A stretch of DNA of 64,000 nucleotides, from positions 1,240,001 through 1,304,000 of the forward strand of contig JAYWVB010000001.1 of NCBI GenBank assembly GCA_039881045.1. Reading direction: 5' to 3'. Each line of letters starts with the position of its first letter. Positions within the stretch are counted from its first letter, which is position 1. The notes under the pieces were generated by a model, which worked only from the letters and a program-made list of their open reading frames with translations, had not been told where the DNA came from and did not search any database. Below, in pieces: positions 54,438-64,000 of this stretch. Position numbers and translations under genes: made by a program. The stretch is from Chaetomium olivaceum (lineage: Eukaryota; Ascomycota; Sordariomycetes; Sordariales; Chaetomiaceae).

Positions 54438-55651
54438 CTAGCCCTCGAGCTTGTAGGCCACCTTGGCCGTCCCGCCCCAGAGCATCGCCTTGTCCTCTTC
54501 GCTCAAGCCGGCCATGTCGCACACCATGTCAACGACCTTGTGCCATTTCTTCCATGCATCCTCGCCGACACCTACCGTGCAGACGGGCCAGTCACTGCCA
54601 AACATGATCCGGCTCGGGCCGAACGCCGCGACCACAACGGCCAGCCACGGGATGATGGCCGCAAAGATGTCCTCGGCAGACCGCTCCTTCAGCTTATCCG
54701 GGAGCTCAGAGAAGCAACCGCTCAGCTTCATGTATGTCTTGTGGCACTTGCTGAGTGTGAACATAGCAGTGCGCCTAAGTATTGTTGTCAGTAGTAATCC
54801 CCTGATAATGAGGATGCTCAGATTTGCATGTATGTACATACCATGCAATGAATGACGGGTCCGTCTGGTTGAGAATAGTCAAGTCGGGCTTGCATAGGTG
54901 ATCTGCCAAACAGTCGTCAGTACGCACACCCACCCACCACAAAACCAACAGGAACTCACTCAGAATAAACACCACCTTCTCCTCCTCCTCAACCCCCTCA
55001 TGCGCCCGGTCAATCACCTCGACCACCTCCTCCAACTGCACCCTCCCCCTCCGATGCTGGTCCACACCGACATCAAACACAAACCCCTTCCGCCCCAGCA
55101 CCTTCAACCCCTCCACAAACCCCTCCTTCAACGCGGTCCCGTTCTCCTTGTCCTGCAACAGATACCGAAACCCCTTCACGCGCGCCCACGCCTCCGGGCC
55201 CGCCTCGGCCTCGGCCTTCTCCAGATACCGGCCCAGCTCCTCGGGCCCGGACGCGAGCGGCGCCCAGGGCACCAGGCCCAGACACAGCGGCGCGTCCTCG
55301 GCCGCGTGGCCCTCGCCCGCGCGCACCGCCGCGCCCGTCGCCAGCCGCCGCATCCACGCGATCTCCACGAGGGGCCCCGTCCAGTCCCGGCCCGCGTCGT
55401 TGCGCCGGTCCGTCTCGACGAAGACGAAGCCGGCGACTTGGGGTGCTGCCGTGGTTGGGGTTGGGGTTGGGGTTGGTGGCCGTGGCCGTGGCCGTGGCCG
55501 TGTCAGTGTCAGTGCCAGTGCTGGTGGCGGCGCGGAATTCGGCTACCGAGTGCTGCCCCGCGAGGGGGTGTGTTGGTGTCATCCAGGCGAGGGTGGCGGT
55601 TTCTGAGGCGGGGTAGAGGTGGATGTGGGAGTCGATGATGGGGGGTGCCAT
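54438..55651 (-). CDS. TIM-barrel amidohydrolase (apparent 1-nt frameshift)
   Basis: Three exons on the minus strand: 55651-54960, 54902-54842 and 54774-54438. The introns are 57 and 67 nt with GTGAGT and GTATGT donors. The N-terminus carries the metal-binding HxH of the amidohydrolase-2 family (IIDSHIHLYP, residues 5-14). The barrel continues with QVAGFVFVETDR, GLVPWAPL, VKGFRYLLQD and GFVFDVGV. The conserved end reads IMFGSDWPVC with the metal-ligand Asp. Relatives hydrolyse lactones such as 2-pyrone-4,6-dicarboxylate or sugar lactones; the substrate here is unknown. Between the HxH block and QVAGFVF lies a repetitive Thr/Asp/Ala/Asn/Pro linker. The frame shifts by one base within or just after it (about 55451-55482), and the spliced length is one over a multiple of three. 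The likely cause is an indel in the repeat. Expected size is about 362 residues. Confidence 0.8.
55451..55520 (-). repeat. Coding hexamer repeats in the amidohydrolase gene
   Basis: On the sense strand, about four GCCACG units are followed by about three AACCCC units. They encode alternating Ala-Thr and Asn-Pro. The array lies where the reading frame breaks. Confidence 0.75.
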
Positions 55652-56616
55652 TTTTGTGGTTGGGGGTTGGGGTTTGGTTTGAGTGAGGCTGTTGAATCTG
55701 AGGAGGAATGGGGATGTTGGATGTCGAGGTTGGCGAGCTATCGAGGCTAGTCTTGGTCTGAAGAAGTTGGGTTGGGGATTTCGGTTGGTTCCACGTTAGC
55801 TCTAGAACGGAAGGGTGCCCTTTTTGCTTCAAATACAATCACCTTCACGACAGATGTAAGAGCATGTAAAATGGGAGATGATGTCAAAATGCAGAGGAGA
55901 GAGGCTGTTGAGATGTTGAACATCACCCCTCACCGACATAGCGGGGAGACAAATGCTCCACCAATGGCCTTGGAAGTTTGAAGGAGCACCGCGGCTGATC
56001 ATTCTGGAGCTGTTACGAGTACAAGCAATAGGCAGTACTGACATTACGTACATTGAGAAATTATCTACCTAGGTATCGTAAGGTAGGTAGGTGCTTCCTG
56101 GCGACCTAGTTATTATCGGCGGAGAACTGGATGATGGTTTTCTGCTCATTTTTATACACTGTGTACCTACTCTGCAATGTACGGAATCGTTGAAAATGCT
56201 CTCTGCTCTCCTGTGCCTAAGTCTCTTGATTTGGAGAGCAGTTGGAGTAAAATAAAATGCCAAAATATGACAACTAATGCGGGTAAAGAATCAGTAACAA
56301 AGAACAAGATCGTATTTCGTAGAATAGCTATGGAGGAATGGTCTTGATTCACTGGCTCTTCCCTGTCTGTTGTACGGTGGACGACAAGGTTGAGACGGTG
56401 TACTGTGCAATCAAAGCAGCTGATACTTTAAACACACTGTGCGTGCCTGGGCCCATTAAACTGCTGCCCCTCGACGCGTTCTGCGCGCCTGCCCAACGCG
56501 ACCCCTCCGAGCCTTGCATCGACCACCACTTCGGTAAACCAACTTCCATCTTCTGCTTGCGTCAACATTGGCTCGCTCAGAACACGCCGCTATTCGATCA
56601 AAGAATCAAACACAAA
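55652..56616. other. Divergent promoter region of the amidohydrolase and RPA1 genes
   Basis: About 965 bp, AT-richer at 56040-56340, with a GTAGGTAG reiteration near 56081-56090. No gene was seen. Confidence 0.5.
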
Positions 56617-58633
56617 ATGGCGGAACAACAGATATCTCAGGGCGCGATAGAGTGAGTCGGCAGACCCGTTTATGGATACTCGTGGAAAATGCCATCTGAC
56701 CCCAATCTAGGGCCATTTTCTTCGACACCAGCCGCGCAGCCGTGCAATACCCGGTCCCGGTGATGCAATGTCTTCATATCAAGACTCTCGAGGGCAAGGG
56801 TCCGGGGGCTGCCGTGCCCGAGAGGTACCGCATCGTCCTCAGCGACATCCGCAACTACGTGCAGTGCATGCTGGCGACCCAGGCGAACCATGTGATGCAC
56901 GACGGTCATTTAGAGCGTGGATCCATCGTACGCGTGAAGCAATACCAGGCCCAGTCTCTCAAGGGAAAGAAGTGCGTCGTTTACCCTTCCGCTCCAAGTC
57001 TGTATCGGTGCTCACGCACAGCCTGTATAGCGTTATGATCATCTTGGACCTCGAAGTCATGACCGAGCTCGGCACGCCGGACAAGATTGGCGAACCCAAG
57101 AGCATGGAAGTCACAACGGGCGAGCGCCAAAATACTACAAGTGAAGGCGCTAGTTTCTACGGCGCCAGGAGCGAGCCGGCTGCGCAGACAGCACCCCAAC
57201 TTCAGCCGCAACCTCAGCGGCAGCTGACCTCGCGCACGGGGGGCGCCGGTGGGAGCAGCGGGCTTCCTGCGGCCACAATATACCCCATCGAGGCCGTCTC
57301 CCCCTATGCGAACAAGTGGACCATCAAGGCCCGAGTCACGAGCAAATCAGATATCAAGACATGGAAGAAGCCCAACAGCGAGGGCAAGCTCTTCAGCGTG
57401 AATTTCCTTGACGAGAGCGGCGAGATCAGGGCGACCGGCTTCAACGCCGAGGTTGATCAGTTCTACGATTTGCTGCAGGAGGGCTCCGTTTACTACATCT
57501 CGACACCCTGCAAAGTGCAGCCGGCCAAGAAGCAGTTTAGCAACGTCGCCAATGATTACGAGATGATGTTCCAGCAGGACACGGTCATCGAGAAAGCCGA
57601 GGACCAAAGTTCGGTGCCTCAAGTCCGCTTCAATTTCTGCACTATCCAGGAGCTGCAGGAAGTTGAGAAAGACGCGACCGTTGACGTCGTCGGTGTCTTG
57701 AAGGACGTGGGCCAACTGGATTCGATCACATCCAAGACGACACAGAAGCCCTATGACAAGCGCGAGTTGACCCTGGTCGATGACACGGGCTACTCGGTCC
57801 GGGTGACTATCTGGGGCAAGACGGCCGCCGAGTTCGATGCCAACCCAGAGTCCGTCGTTGCCTTCAAGGGTATGCGGGTCGGCGACTTTGGCGGGCGCAG
57901 CCTGTCGCTCCTGTCGTCGGGCACCATGGCAGTCGACCCGGACATCCCTGAGGCGCACAAGCTAAAGGGCTGGTACGACGCACAGGGCAGGAATGACACC
58001 TTCGCAACGCACAGCAACCTGTCGTCGCTCGGCGCTGCCGCCGGACAGAAGGATGAGATCAAGATGATCGCACAAATCAAATCCGAGAATATCGGGGTAG
58101 ACGACACAGCGTATTTCACCATCAAGGGGACCGTTGTGCATATCAAACAGGAGAACTTTGCCTACCCGGCTTGCATATCCGAGAACTGCAGCAAGAAGGT
58201 GACGCCATCGGACGAGAAATGGCGGTGCGAGAGGTGCGATAAAACCCACGACCGGGCACAGTACCGCTTCATCATGAGCGTCGACGTCAGCGATCACACA
58301 GGTCACACCTGGGTCAGCTGCTTCGACGACTCGGCCCGCATAATTATGGGCAGGTCGGCCGACGAGCTGATGGAGATGAAGGAGAGGGAGGATGGAAGCT
58401 TTGAAGAGGCGTTTGACGCAGCTAACTGTAGGAAGATGGTGTTTCCGGTGCCGCGCCAAGATGGATAGCTACGCTGACCAACCGAGGTATGCTTTCTTTT
58501 CTTTACTGTTTTTCAATAACGCCTGCTGACAGGTGGATTTAGGCTCCGGATCCAGGTGATGAACGTCACAAACTTGGACTACGCGTCAGAGGCCAACAAG
58601 TTGGCCGAACTGATCAAGGAGATGGGCGTGTAG
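56617..58633 (+). CDS. rfa1: Replication protein A large subunit RPA1/Rfa1 (apparent 1-nt frameshift near the C-terminus)
   Basis: Four exons: 56617-56651, 56711-56971, 57031-58486 and 58543-58633. The N-terminal OB fold (RYRIVLSDIRNYVQCMLAT) carries the protein-interaction surface. It is followed by a linker, DNA-binding domains A and B (ISPYANKWTIKARVTSKSDI-like, LFSVNFLDESGEIRATGFN, and RELTLVDDTGYSVRVTIWGK), and domain C with its zinc site (CISENCSKK and WRCERCDKTHD). RPA1 binds single-stranded DNA in replication, repair and recombination. The last part should read on from CRKMVF into a basic segment and then VMNVTNLDYASEANKLAELIKE. As written, one extra base in the T/C run at 58441-58446 diverts the frame to a stop at 58468. 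The spliced length is one over a multiple of three. Expected length is about 613 residues, usual for the family. Confidence 0.92.
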
Positions 58634-59216
58634 GCGTGGATTGGCAATGTAAAGCGGAGGCCAAGGAAGGGTCGTTGCTGTGTTGAACTGACATCTGGGC
58701 CTTGTGTCTTGGGGCTACTCGTAATGAATTCAAATTACCTACCCTCGGTTACCATCATGCTCGATTGACTTGATCTCCGTCGTGCGGCTTCCGCCGAAAA
58801 CCAACAGTAGGTTCAACAGAATTGGGTGTCATTAACAGGATGGAACCTTAACAGCAGCCTTACACAATATGGGGTTGCTCTAGGTGGGGCATTCTAGGCC
58901 CCCAAATCGCGGGGTGGGGAGCTCCCAGGTTGACCCAACCTTACCTTCGACAATAAATCATGAATCCATCCGCCCGCGTGCAGCTCTCTTAAACAACCGA
59001 TGCACACCACTTAATTCTACATCCGGACCAGTTTCTCAAAGTTGGCTTACAGACGGGATCCGCGTCACAAGAATCAATCCGAAGTGCATGGTAGCTGCCG
59101 TGTCCGGTGCCACGACCGACGCCACGAACTTGCCTCCTTCCGCACTCGCTCCCGTCGACAGACCACCGTACCAAGTTCCCTGAACTCGCCGTTGTATCCC
59201 CGTCGACGAGTTGCAG
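58634..59216. other. RPA1 3' UTR and csn3 promoter
   Basis: About 580 bp between two genes on the same strand; no gene or clear TATA box was seen. Confidence 0.45.
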
Positions 59217-60796
59217 ATGGATCAGATTGCCTCGGTACTTCTTAACTTCCCGTCAGCGGGCGGGATTGCCGATGATGATTTGTACAACTCAGCCGCCAAA
59301 TCACACAGCCAAAGCGTGGACAAGTTGGCCGTGACACCAAACTTTAAAGATACCGCCGCCCAGCTCCTCGATGTGCGTGGATCGTGTCCTTCGGGTTGAG
59401 ATTCCCAGTTGCTGATTGCTGATTGCTAATTGCTCGCAGCACGTTGATCCAGCGATCAATTCCATCTCGCACCTGAGCTTGCTCATCGCCGCCCGAGCCG
59501 CCAACAGTCTACCCCAACCCGAGCTTTTGGCCAAGGTTTCCATTTTTCTCGTCTCGTTCGACGCCCGCCAAATACGCTATGCGGGGAAGCCGTTTGCGTC
59601 GGTTCTCGACTGGCTCACCAGCGGGGATTTGTTTCCGGTAAGTGACAGCTACACTGCGGCGGCGTTTCCGGTGGCTAACCAGGGCTAGGCTTCTGTCGCA
59701 GTAGACCTCCTCACGACAGCGCTCTTAAAAATCGATCCGACCGGCTCGGTGCTCACCAGCCACCATATTTCCCTAGTAAAACTCGCGTACACGACCGACA
59801 GCATCGAGCCCGCGCTCCCCCTCCTTGAGAAGAACATCGTCTTCTACCCGGGCGTCAAGGGTTTACAAGAGCCACGGCCCCTCGGCAGCTCGGACCTGCC
59901 GCCGGCATCATATGTGACCGTCGAGTCAGGGTTGACGAAGCAGCTGAGCAGCAGTGACGTGCTGCAGTACGATCTTTTCCGCGGCCTCTGCTTCATCCAG
60001 CGACGGTCATGGAGCCAGGCGCTCGACGCCTTGGAGCGGGTCATCACATACCCCGCCAGGGACACCCACTCGTGCAGCAAGATCATGGTGGAAGCACACA
60101 ACAAGTGGGTTCTCGTCGGATTGCTGCTGAAGGGCAAAGCGCCCACGCTGCCGACTATCACGGCCCCCGGGGCGCAGAAAGCTTTCTCCGCGCTGGGCAA
60201 GCCCTACCAGTCGATCGGCAGCGCATTCGGGGAGAGCACAGCTCGGTCGCTCAAGACGGAATATGAGAGCCTGGGCCCGCAGTACTTCAGCGAGGAAAAC
60301 AACCTCAACCTGATACGATTGGTGATACAACATTACCAGAGGTGGCAGATCCTGAAGCTCCGGCAGGTCTACACCAAGATATCGCTCGAGAAGATCCGGA
60401 CGCGCACGCAGAGCGCTGAGACAGGGGCGCCGCTCGCGACCGAGACCGAGGTCGCGCAGCTCGTGCAGCAGATGATCGACGAGGGGATGCTGAGCGGCGT
60501 GCGGCGTGATCGAGCGCCCTGCGGACGGCCCGGCCTACCTCAGCTTCCACGCCCCCGACGAGGAGCTCTCGGAGACCGAGTTTGGGCAGAAGATGCTGCA
60601 AACCGCCCAGCGGCTGAAGGGGTTGGAACCGATCGTCAAGGCGACGAACGAGCGTCTTGGCACGAACCGTGATTACGTCCGGTTCCTGGCCGGCCAGCAG
60701 AAGAAGGATAAGGACTGGCAACGGGACTACGGCGTCGGGTTTATAAACCAGGTCGAGGACGAGGATCTGATGACGGACGCGGTGGCGGGGTTCTAG
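59217..60796 (+). CDS. csn3: COP9 signalosome subunit 3 (apparent frameshift from a 7-bp tandem duplication)
   Basis: Three exons: 59217-59372, 59440-59637 and 59689-60796; both introns are phase 0. The protein (MDQIASVLLNF start) is alpha-helical throughout, as expected for a CSN3/Rpn3-type PCI protein. Recognisable parts are HISLVKLAYTTDSIEPALPL, LQYDLFRGLCFIQRRSW, and the PCI region (LIRLVIQHYQRWQILKLRQVY, then TETEVAQLVQQMIDEGMLSG). Csn3 is part of the nuclear complex that removes Nedd8 from cullins. After DEGMLSGV the frame is lost. Seven bases, GCGGCGT, are directly repeated at 60495-60508. Removing one copy, or any change of one base, restores the PCI end (IERPADGPAYLSFHAP) and the C-terminal tail to 60796. 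Expected length is about 484 residues. Confidence 0.85.
60495..60508 (+). repeat. 7-bp direct duplication GCGGCGT x2 in csn3
   Basis: Two adjacent GCGGCGT copies lie exactly where the Csn3 reading frame breaks, so one copy is surplus by comparison with the expected protein. Confidence 0.6.
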
Positions 60797-61638
60797 TTAG
60801 ACCGAGGCGGTCGTCATGGTGATGGGCAGCGGTTGAGCGGGGCCTCTAATGGCATCGGAGGCTGCGTTGCCGTAAAGAGGAGAGGTGCATACGGCTACTA
60901 GATTATGAACAGCATTGACTTATGAAATGGGAACCCAGGGTATCAGAGAAGACCATGGAGGGAACGCGGCGAGTTGGGCGGCCGCCAGGCGTTGGAGACG
61001 GTGCATGGGCATGGGAACGGCCATAGCAGCAGTGTATGTGCAGAGATAGGTGCATGTACTTTTGCTAGAGGGGTAGTGGCCGACGGCCATGGCTCCCGTT
61101 CTTACCTACTTCGGTTTATTGGCTTGGCCAGCTTTGAGTGTGTGCTTCTTGGTGTGTAACTACTTGCTTGGCTTCCCTGCCTCCGAAGATGCCCGCAAAC
61201 GCTGGGGAGCTGTGGAGAAATGCTGCTTGGTGGTTTGTTTATTTGGGGTTAGGGTTGACTGTTTTGTGTTTGGCATGGCACTGCCTCTGCTGCCCGTGCA
61301 TCATCCCCAAATTCGTTTTTGACGACACCAGCCCGACAGCCTCAGAACGAAACCACCATCGACCATGATTATGCCACGAGCATCAACGTAATTGCTACAT
61401 CGTTGCAGCGAGCAGGCATTGGCCTCCATCATGGTTTAGCAGGCGGGCATATTAGGTTCTCGATTCCGTCGATATCGCGGCAACTAAGTCGATGTATTTT
61501 GTTACCACTTATCTCATCTGCCCCTCGTCCAGTGCCTCTCCCCCGATCACGGCTCGGAAAACCCGGTGAAGTGCGGCTGCGAATAGAATACATGACATAG
61601 TTGCGTTAACCTCCACGCTCCTCCGTTTCCAGCCCGGG
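60797..61638. other. Convergent 3' region
   Basis: csn3 and the minus-strand membrane-protein gene converge here. A possible small plus-strand membrane ORF at 61189-61368 is listed separately. Confidence 0.4.
61189..61368 (+). CDS. Possible 59-aa single-pass membrane micropeptide
   Basis: An ATG frame of 59 codons encodes a polar start, a hydrophobic helix (AAWWFVYLGLGLTVLCLAW), a Cys-rich segment directly after it (HCLCCPCIIPKF), and a polar tail. The arrangement suggests a tail region with lipidated cysteines. There is no strong codon bias, no family match and no splice support, so it may be chance. Confidence 0.25.
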   Translation: MPANAGELWRNAAWWFVYLGLGLTVLCLAWHCLCCPCIIPKFVFDDTSPTASERNHHRP

Positions 61639-62521
61639 TCATCCATCGATCGAATCACCACCCAACACCGGGCTCGGGGTATGAGAAGCATCAAGCGCAG
61701 GACTTGCTGAGCATGACGTTGGCTTCTTCAAGCCCTTCATGCCGGTGGTGGCCCAGGTCTTCCCGCCCTCTCTACGGTTGAACTCCTGGACCAGGGGCCA
61801 GACGCATTCGCGCGGCGTGCCCTCGATCGCCTTCTCCAGCTTGGGTAATACCACCTCAGGGTAATACTGCCGCGCCCCGTCCCTCTTCAAGACGGTGGCG
61901 GACATTGTGAGCGCTTTCTCGTATTTCCTTTCACGCTCGCTGCGGCCCTGTAACCCCGCCGTGGCGCGTTCCAACATCTTCATGAGACGCTGCTCGACCG
62001 TGCTGTGGACTGCCTTGTACCACTCATCCGGTGGCCATTGCGACTTGGCTGGTGGGTAAAACGGCGCCTCGCGCCAGTCCAGCTTGAGCATCTCGAATGC
62101 GTTGATGGGATCGTTGGGGTATGCCGCTAGGATTTGGAGGTGACCATGGGCGTCGCACACGGCCTGCCGCTCCTCCGACGATATCCCGTACGGCTCGAAG
62201 CTGCCAGGTTGCCAATAGGCAATGGCGATGCTGGCGACCAGGACAAGAGCTGCCACAACGAGCGCCGTGCGTACGCGGAAGTCGCTCGCCCGCGCGGATA
62301 AGCTCACGTAGAAGTCGCTCACCCAGGCAGAGAAGCTTGGGCAGAAGCCGCTCGCCCAGACGGAGAAGCTTTGGACGGAGTTAGCAGGGGTTGGGTAGCA
62401 GATTGTTGGAAGCAGGTAGCACTCACCGCTCATAAGACGAGGCGATGGGGCGCGGGGGGATGGGCGGCGAAGGGGCGGGTGGTGGTGGAGGAAGGTTCTT
62501 CGGTTTCTTTCGCGGTGCCAT
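61639..62521 (-). CDS. Single-pass membrane protein of unknown function
   Basis: Two exons on the minus strand: 62521-62427 and 62368-61639, giving 274 residues. The 58-nt intron has a GTGAGT donor, a GCTAAC branch site and a CAAAG acceptor. The unspliced frame also runs through this intron to an upstream ATG at 62433, but the intron consensus is strong and the upstream exon joins in frame. The N-terminus is basic and proline-rich (MAPRKKPKNLPPPPPAP). Next come three imperfect aromatic repeats (SFSVWASGF, SFSAWVSDF, SLSARASDF), then one membrane helix (TALVVAALVLVASIAIAYW, about 65-83). The domain of about 190 residues behind it is rich in charged and aromatic residues (WREAPFYPPAKSQWPPDEWYKAV and RQYYPEVVLPKLEKAI). 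I do not recognise the family; the long domain probably lies in a lumen or the cytosol. The start is the first ATG giving a complete exon. Confidence 0.7.
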
Positions 62522-63676
62522 CGGAACGGCTTGGCAGTGTTCCTGGGTGTGTTTGGGCTGGCGCGCTTGGGTTGTTTCGTGGAGCAGAACGTCCACGAGT
62601 GTGGTTTTGGGTTGTTGGAAGAAGTGGTGGAAAAGAGGACAAAATTGGCTGGGTTGGGGGGAGCAGCCTGGGAGTGGTTGTTGGCCCGTCCCGGTGCCCA
62701 TCAATACCTAATTTCTACACGGTATGCCTAGACATACTAGGGAGTATGTGCCCGTACTGCACGCCCCAACACGCGGCGTGTCTCTTTGTGGGTTTGAACC
62801 AGGGGCCTGCCCTGGAGCTTGGGCGAAGAGAGGGAACCTGGCAGAAGGTCGAGCAAATCCCAACTCCCCATTTTGTTTACTTGTAAGAAATTTCTGCCTG
62901 ATGACGAGATAGATCGGCACAATACCTTCATGTTGCGGGGGTTGACTTCTCAACTGCTTCACCTCCGGTTCGTGATTCAGCCTCCCAGAGATGTTTGAGC
63001 CGGTTGTGGCCTAGACCCCGGGACTGAGGTCACAAATCAAACATATGCGAGGTCTTGGGTTTAGGCTTGGGGAGACTCCCTGGGAAAACGCCAGGTAGTT
63101 TCGGAAAGGTTGCCAGGTAAGTCGGTGACCACCCACAAAAGCCAGCGCGGACGCGAGACATGTCAGAAATCACCCAACCTGTTCCGCCCCTTTTCTCTGT
63201 TTCCTTTAGCCCCATTTTTAGGGCGTGGGAGGTCCGACACCCTGCGTTATCTTATGCTGGAGCCCGTAAGGGCGGGCCTGCACGATATACGTGGTGGCCG
63301 ACACTGGTGACGGGCTGTCTTCGCTTTGATGTACGCCGTGGCGCAGCTTTCTCCTCGTGTCCGCGTGTGCCTCACACACCTTTGTTACAAGCCTAGGTGT
63401 TTCATGAGTCTATCAGACGCCTTTGCGTCTGCTTGGCTTTTTGTCACTCGCAATATATAACTTGGTCGCTTCGGCCCCAAACCCTTCCTCTTCCCTGTGT
63501 TAGCGGCCACCATCCTGAGTCTCGAACATTGCCCACATCGTCAACGGCATTGGACCCGTCCCAACCCGATCTCAGCTTATTTCCCAAAATTCCCTGATCG
63601 CCAGGGAGCCATCCCCCACTCCTTACTGCACCCTCCCGCCCAACAGACGCACCCTTCCCGCCGCACAGAAGTCGTA
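62522..63676. other. Divergent promoter region at the right end
   Basis: About 1.15 kb between the divergent starts of the membrane-protein gene (minus) and the right-edge gene (plus). A TATATAA box at 63454-63460 suits the plus-strand gene. No gene was seen. Confidence 0.5.
63454..63460 (+). promoter_or_regulatory. Candidate TATA box of the right-edge gene
   Basis: TATATAA lies 217 nt before the ATG at 63677, followed by pyrimidine-rich sequence. Confidence 0.4.
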
Positions 63677-64000
63677 ATGTCGTCAATCATGGACGAAGCA
63701 CCGGAAAACTCCGGGCAGACAAAACAAGCGGCACCAACGGCCCAGATCAGCAGCCAGACAACAAACCCGGAGCAAGATGAGGCCCCCCTCGGTTGGATTG
63801 CTGCAGTGCGTCAGGGATTTCGCACGGCCAAGCGTATCGGCATGGCGAGTTCCAGCGCGGTGTACCAGGCGTGTCTAGCATGTACAGTGATGCCCTGGAC
63901 CACGCTGCTCACGACCGCTTTCTGCCTTGCGGGCACCCCCCTGGCCGCCTTTTGGCTCCTGAAGACCATGTGGAGCATCGCAGTGTGCGACACCAGCGAA
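63677..64000 (+). CDS. Membrane protein, 5' part only (runs off the right edge)
   Basis: From the ATG at 63677, 108 codons are open to the end of the window. The first 45 residues are polar (Gln/Thr/Glu-rich). A basic amphipathic stretch follows (IAAVRQGFRTAKRIGMASS), then a hydrophobic segment broken by a Pro (VYQACLACTVMPWTTLLTTA and CLAGTPLAAFWLLKTMW), which could be one or two membrane helices. No family was recognised. A second in-frame Met four codons later is an alternative start. No stop, intron signal or sequence oddity is seen within the visible part. Confidence 0.6.
   Translation, partial: MSSIMDEAPENSGQTKQAAPTAQISSQTTNPEQDEAPLGWIAAVRQGFRTAKRIGMASSSAVYQACLACTVMPWTTLLTTAFCLAGTPLAAFWLLKTMWSIAVCDTSE

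Noticed and set aside
1..64000. CRISPR arrays, prokaryotic operons, integrated viral genes, biosynthetic gene clusters
   Set aside because: Looked for throughout; spliceosomal introns and fungal gene content rule out a prokaryotic source, and no PKS, NRPS, terpene synthase, reverse transcriptase or viral replication or capsid gene was seen.

Overview
This window is nuclear DNA from a filamentous ascomycete, most likely a Sordariomycete and plausibly in the Sordariales/Chaetomiaceae range. The evidence is a GC-rich genome with GC-ending codons, short spliceosomal introns (about 58-190 nt, GTRNGT donors, CTAAC-type branch sites, YAG acceptors), genes on both strands without operons, and fungal family members such as an Atf1-type bZIP, an EsdC-like protein, a SUR7/PalI protein and a tRNA-Pro(AGG) with a short intron.

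Layout. Position 1-1004 (minus) is the 5' part of a repetitive proline-rich protein cut by the window edge. 2415-6985 (plus) is an Fhl1-type FHA/forkhead transcription factor, and 7617-9192 (plus) a GST-fold protein with low-complexity inserts. A gene-poor 3.7 kb leader precedes the Atf1-type bZIP gene (12943-14814). 16628-27152 is gene-dense: kinetochore Dsn1, mitochondrial SDH assembly factor Sdh5/SDHAF2, COPII cargo receptor Erv25, U1-C snRNP protein and a 1171-residue disordered protein. 27-37 kb is sparse, with a tRNA-Pro, a GPI-type secreted protein, an HD-domain hydrolase and a SINE-like element. 37-46.5 kb holds EsdC, a decayed ricin-B-type lectin, a SUR7/PalI protein, a PLC-like GPI protein and a cytochrome b5. 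46.5-54 kb is nearly empty apart from one or two tiny genes and a second SINE-like copy. 54.4-64 kb holds a TIM-barrel amidohydrolase, RPA1, COP9 subunit Csn3, a single-pass membrane protein and the 5' part of another membrane protein at the right edge.

Most genes are unrelated housekeeping or regulatory genes: transcription (Fhl1-like, Atf1), splicing (U1-C), replication (RPA1), kinetochore (Dsn1), protein turnover (Csn3), ER export (Erv25) and respiration (Sdh5). No biosynthetic gene cluster or defence island is visible.

Two observations stand out. First, two dispersed tRNA-headed elements (about 34.4 and 54.0 kb) share a 3' tail that folds into hairpins; they look like members of a SINE family. 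Second, at least six otherwise well-conserved genes, including normally essential ones (RPA1, U1-C), each carry one small indel that breaks the frame at a point where family knowledge gives the correct continuation. This points to assembly indel errors, though individual true frameshifts cannot be excluded from sequence alone.
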